A DNA stretch of 64,000 nt from JAKOVR01 sp031415655 (GTDB lineage: Bacteria > Actinomycetota > Acidimicrobiia > Acidimicrobiales > Acidimicrobilacustridaceae). Location of the stretch: positions 42,273-106,272 of the forward strand of contig JANOSD010000071.1 in assembly GCA_031415655.1 (NCBI GenBank), given 5' to 3'. Within the stretch, counting starts at the first letter, position 1; each line of letters begins with the position of its first letter. The position numbers were made by a program, and so were the translations under genes. The notes beneath the pieces were generated by a model. The model ran no database searches. It saw only the letters and a list, made by a program, of their open reading frames with translations, and was not told the DNA's origin. Positions 1 to 8,358 of this stretch are shown here, piece by piece.

Positions 1-554
1 TTCAGGGGTCGCAACAGTGTGTGGTCGACGAAACTGTGCACGTGGGCTACGAAATCTGGCAAGGCGTCGTGTTCAGAAACTGTGGGTGCAGGATCGACCT
101 CTACCGGCGCAATGCCCGCTATGGCCATCGCCTTGATCGTTTGCAGCCCGGAGTCCTCACCAATTGGGCGCGCTCCGGCCAGACAGAGCTTGATTCCGTT
201 GTATTGGGCGGGATTGTGGCTGGCGGTGAGCTGTGCTCCTGGTGCGTCGTAGCGGCCCGAGGCGAAGAAAAGCTCGTCGGTGGAACACAACCCCAGGTGC
301 AGGACGGCGACACCCTGGCTCAGGATTCCTTTCGTGAACGCCGCCACCAGTTCGGGAGCGGTGGGTCGCATGTCGTGGGCCACAAGTACGCGCTCACACG
401 AGCCACCGTCGTCGACAGCGAACCGAGCAAATGCTGCACCAAACGATTCGAACATCGGAGCGTCGAGTTGATCGGGCACGGTGCCGCGGATGTCGTATGC
501 CTTGACTACTTGATCGAAACGGGCGGCCACGGATGGGTCGGCGGGAGGCGTCAT
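1..554 (-). CDS. manB: phosphomannomutase/phosphoglucomutase, N-terminal part (runs off left edge)
   Basis: Interconverts hexose 6- and 1-phosphates, probably mannose, feeding GDP-mannose synthesis. The minus strand read from an ATG at 554 is open to base 1, giving about 184 residues. Residues 18-25 are KAYDIRGT, the family's N-terminal signature. Further on comes TASHNPAQYNGIK, the active-site loop whose serine is phosphorylated. Only this N-terminal domain lies in the window; the family usually has about 450-460 residues. The GDP-sugar genes at 14.8-26 kb are the likely users of the product. In mycobacteria pmmA also lies beside a DUF3499 gene, as here at 5.6 kb. Glucose specificity cannot be excluded. 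Confidence 0.88.
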   Translation of the reverse strand, partial: MTPPADPSVAARFDQVVKAYDIRGTVPDQLDAPMFESFGAAFARFAVDDGGSCERVLVAHDMRPTAPELVAAFTKGILSQGVAVLHLGLCSTDELFFASGRYDAPGAQLTASHNPAQYNGIKLCLAGARPIGEDSGLQTIKAMAIAGIAPVEVDPAPTVSEHDALPDFVAHVHSFVDHTLLRPL

Positions 555-591
555 AGGCGGCGCAGGCTACTCGCCTGATTCTCGGCGCCCG

Positions 592-1488
592 CTACAACGA
601 TGGCCGGAGCACGGTGGCATCCATGGGAGCGATGTCGTACACGCCCTGACGACCCCACGCCCGTATGCGGAAGAGATCACGAACTAGCCGACCGGCGTCT
701 CGCACGACCTTTACCGTGGATCGATTGGAGTTCTCCACTCGTACCGGGACTTCCGTGAGCGACAGTCCCCACCGTTCCACGAGGTGAAACACCTCGACGT
801 CGAACGCGAACCCATCGACGTGACTGTGGGCGAAGATGAGCCGGCCGATGTCGGAACGGAACGCCTTCAACCCGCATTGCGTATCGCGATGGTGAACCAA
901 CAGCACCAGCGTCGTGAGCCAGTTGATCACTCGGCCGCCGATCTCCCGTAACCGTCCGGCCTTTACCAAGGTGGTGGTATCCGTGTGGCGCCGACTTCCA
1001 ACGACAACATCCCAGCCCGCCTCTACTTGTTCGAGCAGGCCGAACAACTGATCCGGCGAGTACGAGAGATCGGCGTCGGTGAACGCCACGACCCGGCCGG
1101 TGGCGGCGAGCACACCAGCACGAACCGCTGCTCCCTTGCCCCGGTTCACTGGTTGACGAATGACAAGATCTGCGCCCGCTGCTTGCGCGCGATCGGCGGT
1201 GCCGTCATGGGAACCATCGTCCACCACGACGATCTCGAGGCCTCCGGCTTGATCCACGGCCGACAACTCCGCCCGTAGCCGTTGGATCGCCACGCCGATC
1301 CGTTCCTCCCGATACGCCGGCACAATCACGCTGAGACGTGCCGTCCCTGGAGGTTCGGGCCGCTTGTGACGAGTGACCATCGAGTGTTCAACACGATCGC
1401 GTCGAATCTGACGAGCTCGCAGCAATCGGGCCACCGCGCCGGCACTGGCAGCGGCGGTTCCCGCAATCGCGAATTGGCGACGATTCAC
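592..1488 (-). CDS. GT2 glycosyltransferase (polyprenyl-phosphate hexose synthase type)
   Basis: Probably transfers a hexose from a nucleotide sugar to polyprenyl phosphate at the membrane, like dolichyl-phosphate glucose or mannose synthases. The 298-residue protein has a GT-A core: LSVIVPAYREE near residue 52, then VVVDDGSHDGT, then the metal-binding DAD in FTDADLSYSP, then VGSRR. The GTG start at 1488 overlaps the stop of the upstream membrane gene (GTGA), implying coupled translation. With that start the N-terminus carries RRQFAIAG followed by a hydrophobic stretch, unusual for this family. An internal ATG at 1380 would remove it. The large membrane protein upstream may use the lipid-linked sugar (inference). 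Confidence 0.82.
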   Translation of the reverse strand: MNRRQFAIAGTAAASAGAVARLLRARQIRRDRVEHSMVTRHKRPEPPGTARLSVIVPAYREERIGVAIQRLRAELSAVDQAGGLEIVVVDDGSHDGTADRAQAAGADLVIRQPVNRGKGAAVRAGVLAATGRVVAFTDADLSYSPDQLFGLLEQVEAGWDVVVGSRRHTDTTTLVKAGRLREIGGRVINWLTTLVLLVHHRDTQCGLKAFRSDIGRLIFAHSHVDGFAFDVEVFHLVERWGLSLTEVPVRVENSNRSTVKVVRDAGRLVRDLFRIRAWGRQGVYDIAPMDATVLRPSL

Positions 1489-4445
1489 GTGTCGGTCGGA
1501 CTATCGGGGGGTGGCGATTCGAGCGGAACTTCCGGAGATCCTTCTGCAGGGAACAGCGGCTCGTACTCCGCTGGCGCAAACGGTCCCTCGAGGCGATCGG
1601 CAGAGCCGCCGTCACCGTGAGACGGTGAGTCGGTCGCGTCGCGATCGAGTGCGGCCCAAACGTCGGTGCCATCAACGTCGTCTCCCAGCGACTGCGCTGG
1701 ATCATCCACGGCCAACGATGCCAACCACGGGTCGACTAAGGCGGGACCAGCTCCCGTCGGCCAGGATCCATCGGGCGAACCTGGCGATCCGCCGGGCAGT
1801 GGTCCTTCGGCGCCGGGTCGCCACTCCCGTTCACGTTCGCGACGTTTGCGTTCCGATCGCTCGGCCCACGTCGGTGGCATCACCACGGCTGGGCGGCGAA
1901 AGAGAAACACGGCGCCGGCTATGCCGATCAAGAAAAGGGCCCAGGCGAAATAGTCGACGTTCGTGTAGCCATAGCTCAGCACCACGTGGCTCTCCGTGGG
2001 CACGACCACCATCAGGTTTGGGGTCGCCCGCCACGGTCCGTCGGCACCACTGGCCTGCCAGTTGGGGAAGTAGGACGAACGCACCACGACCGGGACGCCC
2101 ACCCGATCGACGTCGAACTCGATGCGGTCGTTGCTGGTGCGAATATTCGAGACCTCGACAGGGTCGAGTGGTAGGAGCCCTGGACCCTCGCCGGTGTTGA
2201 CCCGCTGCCAGTTCGCCGGCCCCGAGTCGGTGAGGGTGACGTCCCACGCTTCGGGGTTTTGATACCAGGCGACGACGGGCTTAAGCCACGCTTCCCCTCC
2301 ACCGGTCACTCCTTCGAGCACCGCTGGCTGATACGGGAGCGGGGCGACGAGCTGATTGTTGCCGCCCACTTCAAAGACCACCCAGGGCCCGTAGGTAGCC
2401 GCTACCGAAAGATCAGGGTGCTTTCGACCGAGCGTTTGCATGCCGTCGGACACGGCCATGTAGTACTTCACGCCGAGCATTTGGAGGTGTTTCACCCCCA
2501 TGTCGAAGTCTTCCTCCGACGGGGGTCCCGGACCGTAGGGCAGGTCGCGCTGGGCATTCGACGGGCCGGTGGAGAGTTGGTCCTGGTTGAGGAAGTGGTA
2601 GGGCGTGGTAGCGGAGGCCTCGAAGTAGAGCCCCTCCATCGATCCGATGCAGCCGTCGGTCCAGAAGGGAAGCAGCATCAACGCCATCGGCGTACCGAAA
2701 CGATCGTGTTGTTCTTCGTGCTCCCACATCGCCCGACCGCAGCCGTTTTGGCGACCAAGTCCCGCCATCGTCTGCGTGATGCCGTAGTACTCCGGGTAGG
2801 CCTCTTTGCCTTCGTAGCCGGTGTAGTTCCATCGAGCCCAAGACGAGATAAAGGAGCTCTCTTTGGTGGCAAACATTCCGCCGACTGCGGGAAGTTCTTT
2901 GCTGGGCCAGTAGTACACCCCGGAAGCCGTATCAAGGCTTCCCCCCACCATCGACCGCAGTGGAAGCGCCACCATTCCAATTCCCACCGCCATTCCTGCG
3001 AGAGCTGTGGCCGCAGTGATCGCACGAACGGGCCGCATGACGTCGCGCGCCACGAGCAACGACAGAAGCCGACCAATCTCGGCCACTCCGAGGGCGGCGA
3101 GGAGGTAGAGCGAAAGGTAGTAGAAGGGGAGCAGCCGAGCATTCCAAAGCCGGCCCTGCGGCGCCAGAATGAAGCCGGCGGCGAACACCACCGATACGCA
3201 GGTCAGGAAGATTCCGGAGCGGCGGCCCCAGATCAACGACAACAGTGCACCGGCCGCCGCACCCAGCATGATCCACGAAATCTTGGGGCTGTCGACCAGT
3301 TGTGGATCAAGCTTCACGCGGGAGTACAGCATGTTGGCGTAGTCGGTTTTCTTCTCCCATCCCATGTCGTTCATGTATTTGTGTTGGAGGTAGAACGGCA
3401 CGAACCAAAAGGCCGTGAGCAGCCCTCCCACCGCCAAAACCGGGAACCAAACCTTTAGGCGCGCCCACCCCGCGGTCACCCCACCGAAACCCAGAAGAAG
3501 CAGCACCGCACCCGCAAGGGGGAGGTTGAGATCGGTGTCGGCAACGTGGCTGAAATCGCCTTCCGGGCCGCGGGCAAACCAGGCCAGGCCCACGGATCCC
3601 AAAAGCACAGGAACTCCAACCAGCGCGAAACGCCGAGCCCGCCAGGCCGGATATACCACCAGCATCACGAACGTGCACACCACGACGAAGATGAGAGGGA
3701 TCAAGTGGTTCAGGCCCACAAGGGCGAGCGTTACCGCCGCCCAACCCCGGCACCTTCCGGTACGAAGCGCCTTCGACAGGAAACCGAGGTACAACACTGC
3801 GCAGCTCAAGCTGATCGAAAAGGCGAACTCTCCGGCCAGCGTCGAGGGGATGTTTCCGCCGTAGATCGAAAACCCACGATCGAACAAGAACATCGTGGCC
3901 CCCACGGCGAACAGCGGTGGGCCCGGGAATGGCGTATCGCTCAGCTTTCCGAACGCCCACGCCGCAATGGGAAGCGTGAGCACGCCACTCACCGTGACGA
4001 GTTTGAAGGCAACCCCATACGGCAGAACGAAGGAGAGCAGGGCAATCGCCAGCGACGGCAACACCATGTAGAACTGATAGGCCGGGAACCCGGCGTACCA
4101 GTCCGGCGTCCACCCGGCCAGCCGACCCTGGGGCAACAGGTGATCGCGCAGGAATGCTGGGCCCCACACGTGGGCACCCATGTCGCCACCCGACGGCGTG
4201 TTGTCGGCCACCACGTTGCCGAGCACTGAACCCTGCGACACCTGACTCCAGACAAACACCACGCAACAACCCACCACAAAGAGGCTTACGAACGCTTCCG
4301 CCGGCAGGTCGACGAACCAATTCCAGAGTCGGGTTCGGCCCCGCACCGGGCCGGTTGGCTCGGGTGTGGGCAGGTGGTCGATGGGACCCTTTTCGGAAGG
4401 CACGTCGGCCGACAATGGGGCGGAGGAAGGCTGAAGGTCAAGCAT
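1485..4445 (-). CDS. large multi-pass membrane protein, glycosyltransferase-like
   Basis: A 986-residue protein with about a dozen hydrophobic segments in its first 500 residues. A long extracytoplasmic region follows, then a further membrane segment near residue 860 and a hydrophilic Pro/Ser/Asp/Glu-rich tail of about 110 residues. The early loop SGGDMGAHVWGPAFLRDHLL and the following WYAGFPAYQFYM resemble the first loop of polyprenyl-phosphate-sugar-dependent membrane glycosyltransferases or YfhO-like proteins. Coupling by GTGA overlap to a GT2 polyprenyl-phosphate sugar synthase supports a role in transferring a lipid-linked sugar outside the cell. The specific family is not recognised with confidence. 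Confidence 0.7.
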   Translation of the reverse strand: MLDLQPSSAPLSADVPSEKGPIDHLPTPEPTGPVRGRTRLWNWFVDLPAEAFVSLFVVGCCVVFVWSQVSQGSVLGNVVADNTPSGGDMGAHVWGPAFLRDHLLPQGRLAGWTPDWYAGFPAYQFYMVLPSLAIALLSFVLPYGVAFKLVTVSGVLTLPIAAWAFGKLSDTPFPGPPLFAVGATMFLFDRGFSIYGGNIPSTLAGEFAFSISLSCAVLYLGFLSKALRTGRCRGWAAVTLALVGLNHLIPLIFVVVCTFVMLVVYPAWRARRFALVGVPVLLGSVGLAWFARGPEGDFSHVADTDLNLPLAGAVLLLLGFGGVTAGWARLKVWFPVLAVGGLLTAFWFVPFYLQHKYMNDMGWEKKTDYANMLYSRVKLDPQLVDSPKISWIMLGAAAGALLSLIWGRRSGIFLTCVSVVFAAGFILAPQGRLWNARLLPFYYLSLYLLAALGVAEIGRLLSLLVARDVMRPVRAITAATALAGMAVGIGMVALPLRSMVGGSLDTASGVYYWPSKELPAVGGMFATKESSFISSWARWNYTGYEGKEAYPEYYGITQTMAGLGRQNGCGRAMWEHEEQHDRFGTPMALMLLPFWTDGCIGSMEGLYFEASATTPYHFLNQDQLSTGPSNAQRDLPYGPGPPSEEDFDMGVKHLQMLGVKYYMAVSDGMQTLGRKHPDLSVAATYGPWVVFEVGGNNQLVAPLPYQPAVLEGVTGGGEAWLKPVVAWYQNPEAWDVTLTDSGPANWQRVNTGEGPGLLPLDPVEVSNIRTSNDRIEFDVDRVGVPVVVRSSYFPNWQASGADGPWRATPNLMVVVPTESHVVLSYGYTNVDYFAWALFLIGIAGAVFLFRRPAVVMPPTWAERSERKRREREREWRPGAEGPLPGGSPGSPDGSWPTGAGPALVDPWLASLAVDDPAQSLGDDVDGTDVWAALDRDATDSPSHGDGGSADRLEGPFAPAEYEPLFPAEGSPEVPLESPPPDSPTDT

Positions 4446-4531
4446 GAGTCAGGAGATCGTGCCAAATTTCGAGGGGTGGATGGTGTCACCATCAACCGCG
4501 CAGCACTGATGGGACCTTGAACGACGGCAAC

Positions 4532-5461
4532 TCACCGCAGGTTCCAGACGGCGATTGCCACCGTGGTGAGGCCAAACCCGATGTGGGCCCACACCGCCGG
4601 GCCGATACGTCCGTGGCGCATCGCCAGCACCCCCGCCGCTACGCCGAACACGAAGAACCCGGCAAAGTTCGTTGGGTCAAAGTGGAAGAACGCGAAGACG
4701 AGCGCGGTGAGCACTATGGCGTTGGTGGAGCCGACGCGTCGCTCCATCATTCGCAACGTGAGGCCACGAAAGAAGACCTCCTCGAAGATCGGCGCACAGA
4801 TACCCACGAACACAAGCAGCGCCACGACACCCAACGGCTCGATCGACTGCTCAATCACCTGTCGCGTCGAAGCGTCGGCCTCCGGACGCCCGAGTGCCTT
4901 GCCAACGAGCCAGGCGATTCCCGGAACGCCCGGCCACTTGAGGACGATGCCGATCGGCAGCCCCCACCAAATATCGGAAGCCTGAAATCGCAATCCGATG
5001 AGGCGGGTAATGCCCGGTCCGTAACGCCAGGCGAGAATCGGGATTGGTGCGGCGAGTGTGAGCCAGAGCGGCGCCTGCAACAGGAGTTGCACCGCCAGTG
5101 AAAGGTCGCCAAAGCTTCGGACTACTTCGTAGGGCATGCCGGCCGACAGGCGGCCGACGGCGTTGCCCGTGGCGAATCCCGGCCCACCGGGCGCCGTCAA
5201 ACTGAGACCGGCGACGGCAGCAACGGCGACGTACACCAACGTCGACAGAATCTGGGCGCCAATGATTCCACCGATGATCGCTACCAACCCGGCCGGTGGC
5301 GGGATGTAGGACTTGGACGCCACCGAAAAAGTTGTGGAAGGGTCCGGTTCGTGCTCGATTTCGACTTCGTTCTTTCCCGCGACCGGTTCAACCACCGTTG
5401 TGCCAGGAAAATCCACTTCGCCACCCCTGGCGCGCGGTCGACGAGCTCGAGGGGTAGCCAC
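4532..5461 (-). CDS. CPBP family intramembrane metalloprotease
   Basis: A membrane-embedded glutamic/metalloprotease of the CAAX-protease and bacteriocin-processing (CPBP/Abi) family, 309 residues. The three family motifs are present: EEVFFR at 227-232, FFHFD at 258-262 and a histidine at 293 within WAHIGFG. Several hydrophobic segments surround them. The first 50 residues are hydrophilic and basic/acidic, so the true start may be downstream of the GTG at 5461. It is transcribed divergently from the DUF3499 gene. Substrate unknown. Some family members act in bacteriocin maturation, but this gene lies 31 kb from the RiPP cluster, so no link is inferred. Confidence 0.85.
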   Translation of the reverse strand: MATPRARRPRARGGEVDFPGTTVVEPVAGKNEVEIEHEPDPSTTFSVASKSYIPPPAGLVAIIGGIIGAQILSTLVYVAVAAVAGLSLTAPGGPGFATGNAVGRLSAGMPYEVVRSFGDLSLAVQLLLQAPLWLTLAAPIPILAWRYGPGITRLIGLRFQASDIWWGLPIGIVLKWPGVPGIAWLVGKALGRPEADASTRQVIEQSIEPLGVVALLVFVGICAPIFEEVFFRGLTLRMMERRVGSTNAIVLTALVFAFFHFDPTNFAGFFVFGVAAGVLAMRHGRIGPAVWAHIGFGLTTVAIAVWNLR

Positions 5462-5585
5462 CTGGGCAGGCTACCGAGCCTCCCCCGCCGCTCGGAAACG
5501 TCTCGCCTTCGAGGCCCCGTTGGGGTCCGACTTCCGACGTTGAACATCCACCGCCCCAGCGATCAAGGCCGGTAGCTTGTGATGT

Positions 5586-5825
5586 ATGAGTCGTCATTGT
5601 GCCCGGCCCGGGTGTAACCAGAACTCGGTCGCGACCCTCGCCTATGACTACGCCGCCCGCACGGTGTGGATCGACGATGTCGCGCCAGAAAGCCATCCCG
5701 CGACCTACGACCTCTGCCTCCGACACGCCACAAACCTCCGGGTGCCCCTGGGATGGCAACTGCGAGACCGTCGCGCCACCCGCGCCGAGGCGGTACGTCT
5801 CCCAGGCATTGCCCACGCCAGCTGA
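5586..5825 (+). CDS. DUF3499 family protein
   Basis: A 79-residue actinobacterial protein of unknown function. Paired cysteines near the start (CARPGC) and a later CLRHA suggest a small metal-binding fold, with the typical pattern of an aromatic Tyr/Trp-rich centre. In Mycobacterium tuberculosis the relative Rv3258c sits beside the phosphomannomutase gene; here phosphomannomutase is 5 kb away with three genes between. It lies 67 bp upstream of ftsH on the same strand and may be cotranscribed with it. The ATG at 5586 follows a divergent intergenic region of about 124 bp shared with the CPBP protease gene. Confidence 0.78.
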   Translation: MSRHCARPGCNQNSVATLAYDYAARTVWIDDVAPESHPATYDLCLRHATNLRVPLGWQLRDRRATRAEAVRLPGIAHAS

Positions 5826-5892
5826 CGTCACGGCCACGCGAAACTTGCCTCCGCGCACAAGGATTGCCGACCTCATCTCGTAGGCTGACGAC

Positions 5893-7875
5893 ATGATGCC
5901 TGATGCTTCGTCGCCACGCGACGACGACCGTCCCAAGGGCCAGCGTTTCGGTGGCGAACAGGGTTGGCCCAAATGGACGATTTGGTTGCTCGCCGGTGCC
6001 GTGATTGCCCTCTTGGTGATTCCCGCCCTTATCCGGCCAAGTGGTGGGCCGCCGATGTCGTATGGCGAGTTCCTCCAGAACCTGCGAGACGACAAGGTCG
6101 CATCGGCGGAACTCGACAATCGCACGGGCGACGTCACGGGGAAGCTGCGCGAGAACAGCACTGCGTTCACTACCACCGCGCCGCTAAAACCGTCCGATGA
6201 CGACCTGAAGCTGATGTCCGATCGCGGCGTGAAGTTCGCCTCGAACGATGCCAGCGGCTGGGTAAACCTGCTCACGTTGATGTTGCCACTCGTGTTGATC
6301 GTAGGGTTTTTCCTCTGGATGCAGCGGCGGGCGCAAGGTCAGATGGGCGGGATAATGTCGATTGGGCGCTCCCGGGCCAAGACCTATTCGTCAGAACGGC
6401 CCGGCACCACCTTCGCTGACGTGGCCGGTTACGAGGGGGTAAAACGGGAGGTAACGGAGGTCATCGACTTCCTCAAGTACCCCGAGAAGTTTGCCGAGAT
6501 TGGTGCCCGAGTACCCAAGGGCGTACTCCTCGTGGGGCCACCCGGCACCGGTAAGACGCTCATTGCTCGTGCGGTCGCCGGAGAAGCGGGCGTTCCTTTT
6601 CTTTCGGTGAGCGGCTCGGACTTCATGGAGATGTTTGTCGGCGTCGGCGCCAGCCGTGTGCGAGACCTCTTCCAGACCGCCCGAAAGATGGGCCGGGCGA
6701 TTATTTTCGTTGACGAGATCGACTCCATCGGACGCAAACGTGGGGCCGGACTCGGCGGTGGCCATGACGAGCGGGAACAAACACTCAATCAGATGCTGTC
6801 GGAAATGGACGGATTCGAGGTCACCACGGGCATTGTGATGATCGCCGCCACCAACCGGCCCGACGTGCTCGACCCTGCCCTCCTGCGGCCCGGGCGTTTC
6901 GACCGTCAGGTCGTGGTGCCGCTTCCTGAACTCGCTGACCGCAAGGAAATCCTGGAGGTGCATTGTCGGCACAAACGCATGGGCCCTGACGTCGACCTCG
7001 ACATTGTTTCGCGGGGCACACCCGGAATGAGTGGTGCTGACCTCTCAAACTTGGTGAACGAAGCGGCGCTCTTCGCTGTCCGCCAAGGTGCGTCAGAGAT
7101 TGCCATGAACCACTTCGAACAGGCGCGCGATCGGGTGCTGATGGGCCTCCGGCGCGACTCGATGGCGCTTTCCGATCGAGAAAAGGAAGCCATCGCCTAC
7201 CACGAAGCAGGTCACGCTATTTGTGCCTCGGTGCTTCCCACCGCAGACCCCGTACACAAGGTCACGATCATTCCCTCCGGTATGGCGCTGGGCGTCACCA
7301 TGCAGCTCCCGCTCGAGGAACGTCACATCTACCAGCAGGACTACATCGAAGACCGTCTCGTGGTGATGATGGGCGGACGAATGGCCGAAGAGTTGGTGTA
7401 CGGCGTAGCGAGCACCGGCGCCAACAACGATCTTGTTCGAGCCACGCAGAGCGCCCGCAAGATGGTCAGGGAATGGGGCATGTCGCCCCGTATGGGACCG
7501 ATGGCGTGGGGCGACAACGATCAGGTGTTCCTCGGCGAGGATCTTGTACACACCCGCGACTACAGCGACGATACGGCGCGAGTGATCGACGAGGAAACTG
7601 AACGTATCCTCCGTGATCAGGAGGGCCGTTGCCGTGTGCTGCTGACCGAAAACCGCCGGGCGCTCGACCTCGTGGCTCGAGCGCTGCTCGAACACGAAAC
7701 GATCGATGGCACCGAAGTAGACCGACTCGTCGATCTCGCTCGTAGCGGTGGAGCGGCCGACACACCATCCGTTCCGCCTTCCTCCCTCCCGCCGGTTGTT
7801 CCCGAGATCGTTGTCGCAGAGATGGATCCCGAGATCGTCCCCCCCGACGTGGTACCGATCGCGCCGGAGTTCTGA
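5893..7875 (+). CDS. ftsH: ATP-dependent zinc metalloprotease FtsH
   Basis: A membrane-anchored AAA+ protease that degrades membrane and short-lived cytosolic proteins as a hexamer. The 660 residues show a first transmembrane segment at about 29-47, a short periplasmic domain, a second transmembrane segment at about 123-143, Walker A GPPGTGKT at 215-222, Walker B IIFVDEID at about 270-277, and zinc ligands HEAGH at 437-441. Two adjacent ATG codons (5893 and 5896) could start it. The acidic/proline-rich tail after about residue 620 is typically variable. The length is normal for the family. It is convergent with the thioredoxin-like gene, 17 bp apart. Confidence 0.97.
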   Translation: MMPDASSPRDDDRPKGQRFGGEQGWPKWTIWLLAGAVIALLVIPALIRPSGGPPMSYGEFLQNLRDDKVASAELDNRTGDVTGKLRENSTAFTTTAPLKPSDDDLKLMSDRGVKFASNDASGWVNLLTLMLPLVLIVGFFLWMQRRAQGQMGGIMSIGRSRAKTYSSERPGTTFADVAGYEGVKREVTEVIDFLKYPEKFAEIGARVPKGVLLVGPPGTGKTLIARAVAGEAGVPFLSVSGSDFMEMFVGVGASRVRDLFQTARKMGRAIIFVDEIDSIGRKRGAGLGGGHDEREQTLNQMLSEMDGFEVTTGIVMIAATNRPDVLDPALLRPGRFDRQVVVPLPELADRKEILEVHCRHKRMGPDVDLDIVSRGTPGMSGADLSNLVNEAALFAVRQGASEIAMNHFEQARDRVLMGLRRDSMALSDREKEAIAYHEAGHAICASVLPTADPVHKVTIIPSGMALGVTMQLPLEERHIYQQDYIEDRLVVMMGGRMAEELVYGVASTGANNDLVRATQSARKMVREWGMSPRMGPMAWGDNDQVFLGEDLVHTRDYSDDTARVIDEETERILRDQEGRCRVLLTENRRALDLVARALLEHETIDGTEVDRLVDLARSGGAADTPSVPPSSLPPVVPEIVVAEMDPEIVPPDVVPIAPEF

Positions 7876-7892
7876 GTCGGCGAGCGGGTTCG

Positions 7893-8348
7893 CTACTGAG
7901 TCTGACCGTGATCGCACCCCTCGGGCGTTGACCCGGGTTCTCGTACCTCGGCCACGGTGGCCCAAAGATCGGTCGCCGTTACCGGGCCAACGAAGGATGT
8001 GCGAACTACTCCCTCGGCGTCGGCCACCAGAACCATCGGAACGGCGTCGATGGCGTAACGGCGGTGGACATCGCCACGCACGCCAACCTCCACCACGTCG
8101 ATCGCCACCTCGGGCGATTCGAGGGCCTGAACCTTGAGCGTAAGGTCGGCACAGGTGTCGCACGTCGCGGAGGTAAAGGCCACCACGAGCCACGGTGCCG
8201 CCGGCCCTGCGAAGTCGCGGCGATCGAGCTGCGCTGGCACCACAAAACGTGCGCCGGCCGGGGCGTCCGTCCGAGTGCGAACGTTGAGTATCGCCGCCGC
8301 CGCTCCGGCAATCATGAGGAGCACCGTGGCCAGTAGAAAACGATCCAT
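7893..8348 (-). CDS. membrane-anchored thioredoxin-like protein
   Basis: A 151-residue protein with an N-terminal hydrophobic anchor (about residues 4-21) and a thioredoxin-like fold outside the membrane. Residues 63-66 are CDTC, a CxxC redox pair preceded by LVVAFTSAT, matching the beta-strand before the active site of thioredoxins. A proline in AVPMVLV further on fits the cis-Pro loop. It probably reduces or exchanges disulfides of extracytoplasmic proteins. It lies 10 bp downstream of the DUF5719 gene in the same direction, probably one operon. The substrate is not indicated by the sequence. Confidence 0.75.
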   Translation of the reverse strand: MDRFLLATVLLMIAGAAAAILNVRTRTDAPAGARFVVPAQLDRRDFAGPAAPWLVVAFTSATCDTCADLTLKVQALESPEVAIDVVEVGVRGDVHRRYAIDAVPMVLVADAEGVVRTSFVGPVTATDLWATVAEVREPGSTPEGCDHGQTQ

Positions 8349-8358
8349 GGGACCGACG

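Noticed and set aside
21..578. Plus-strand ORF of 185 codons at the left edge
   Set aside because: The minus strand here encodes the phosphomannomutase N-terminus with the active-site serine loop; the plus frame is its shadow.
2259..3458. Long plus-strand ORF (399 codons) inside the membrane protein gene
   Set aside because: His/Arg-rich composition without family features; it is the reverse shadow of the well-supported minus-strand gene 1485-4445.
4532..5461. CPBP protease as the RiPP leader peptidase
   Set aside because: 31 kb from the cluster, in a conserved housekeeping neighbourhood; CPBP proteins are common membrane proteases.
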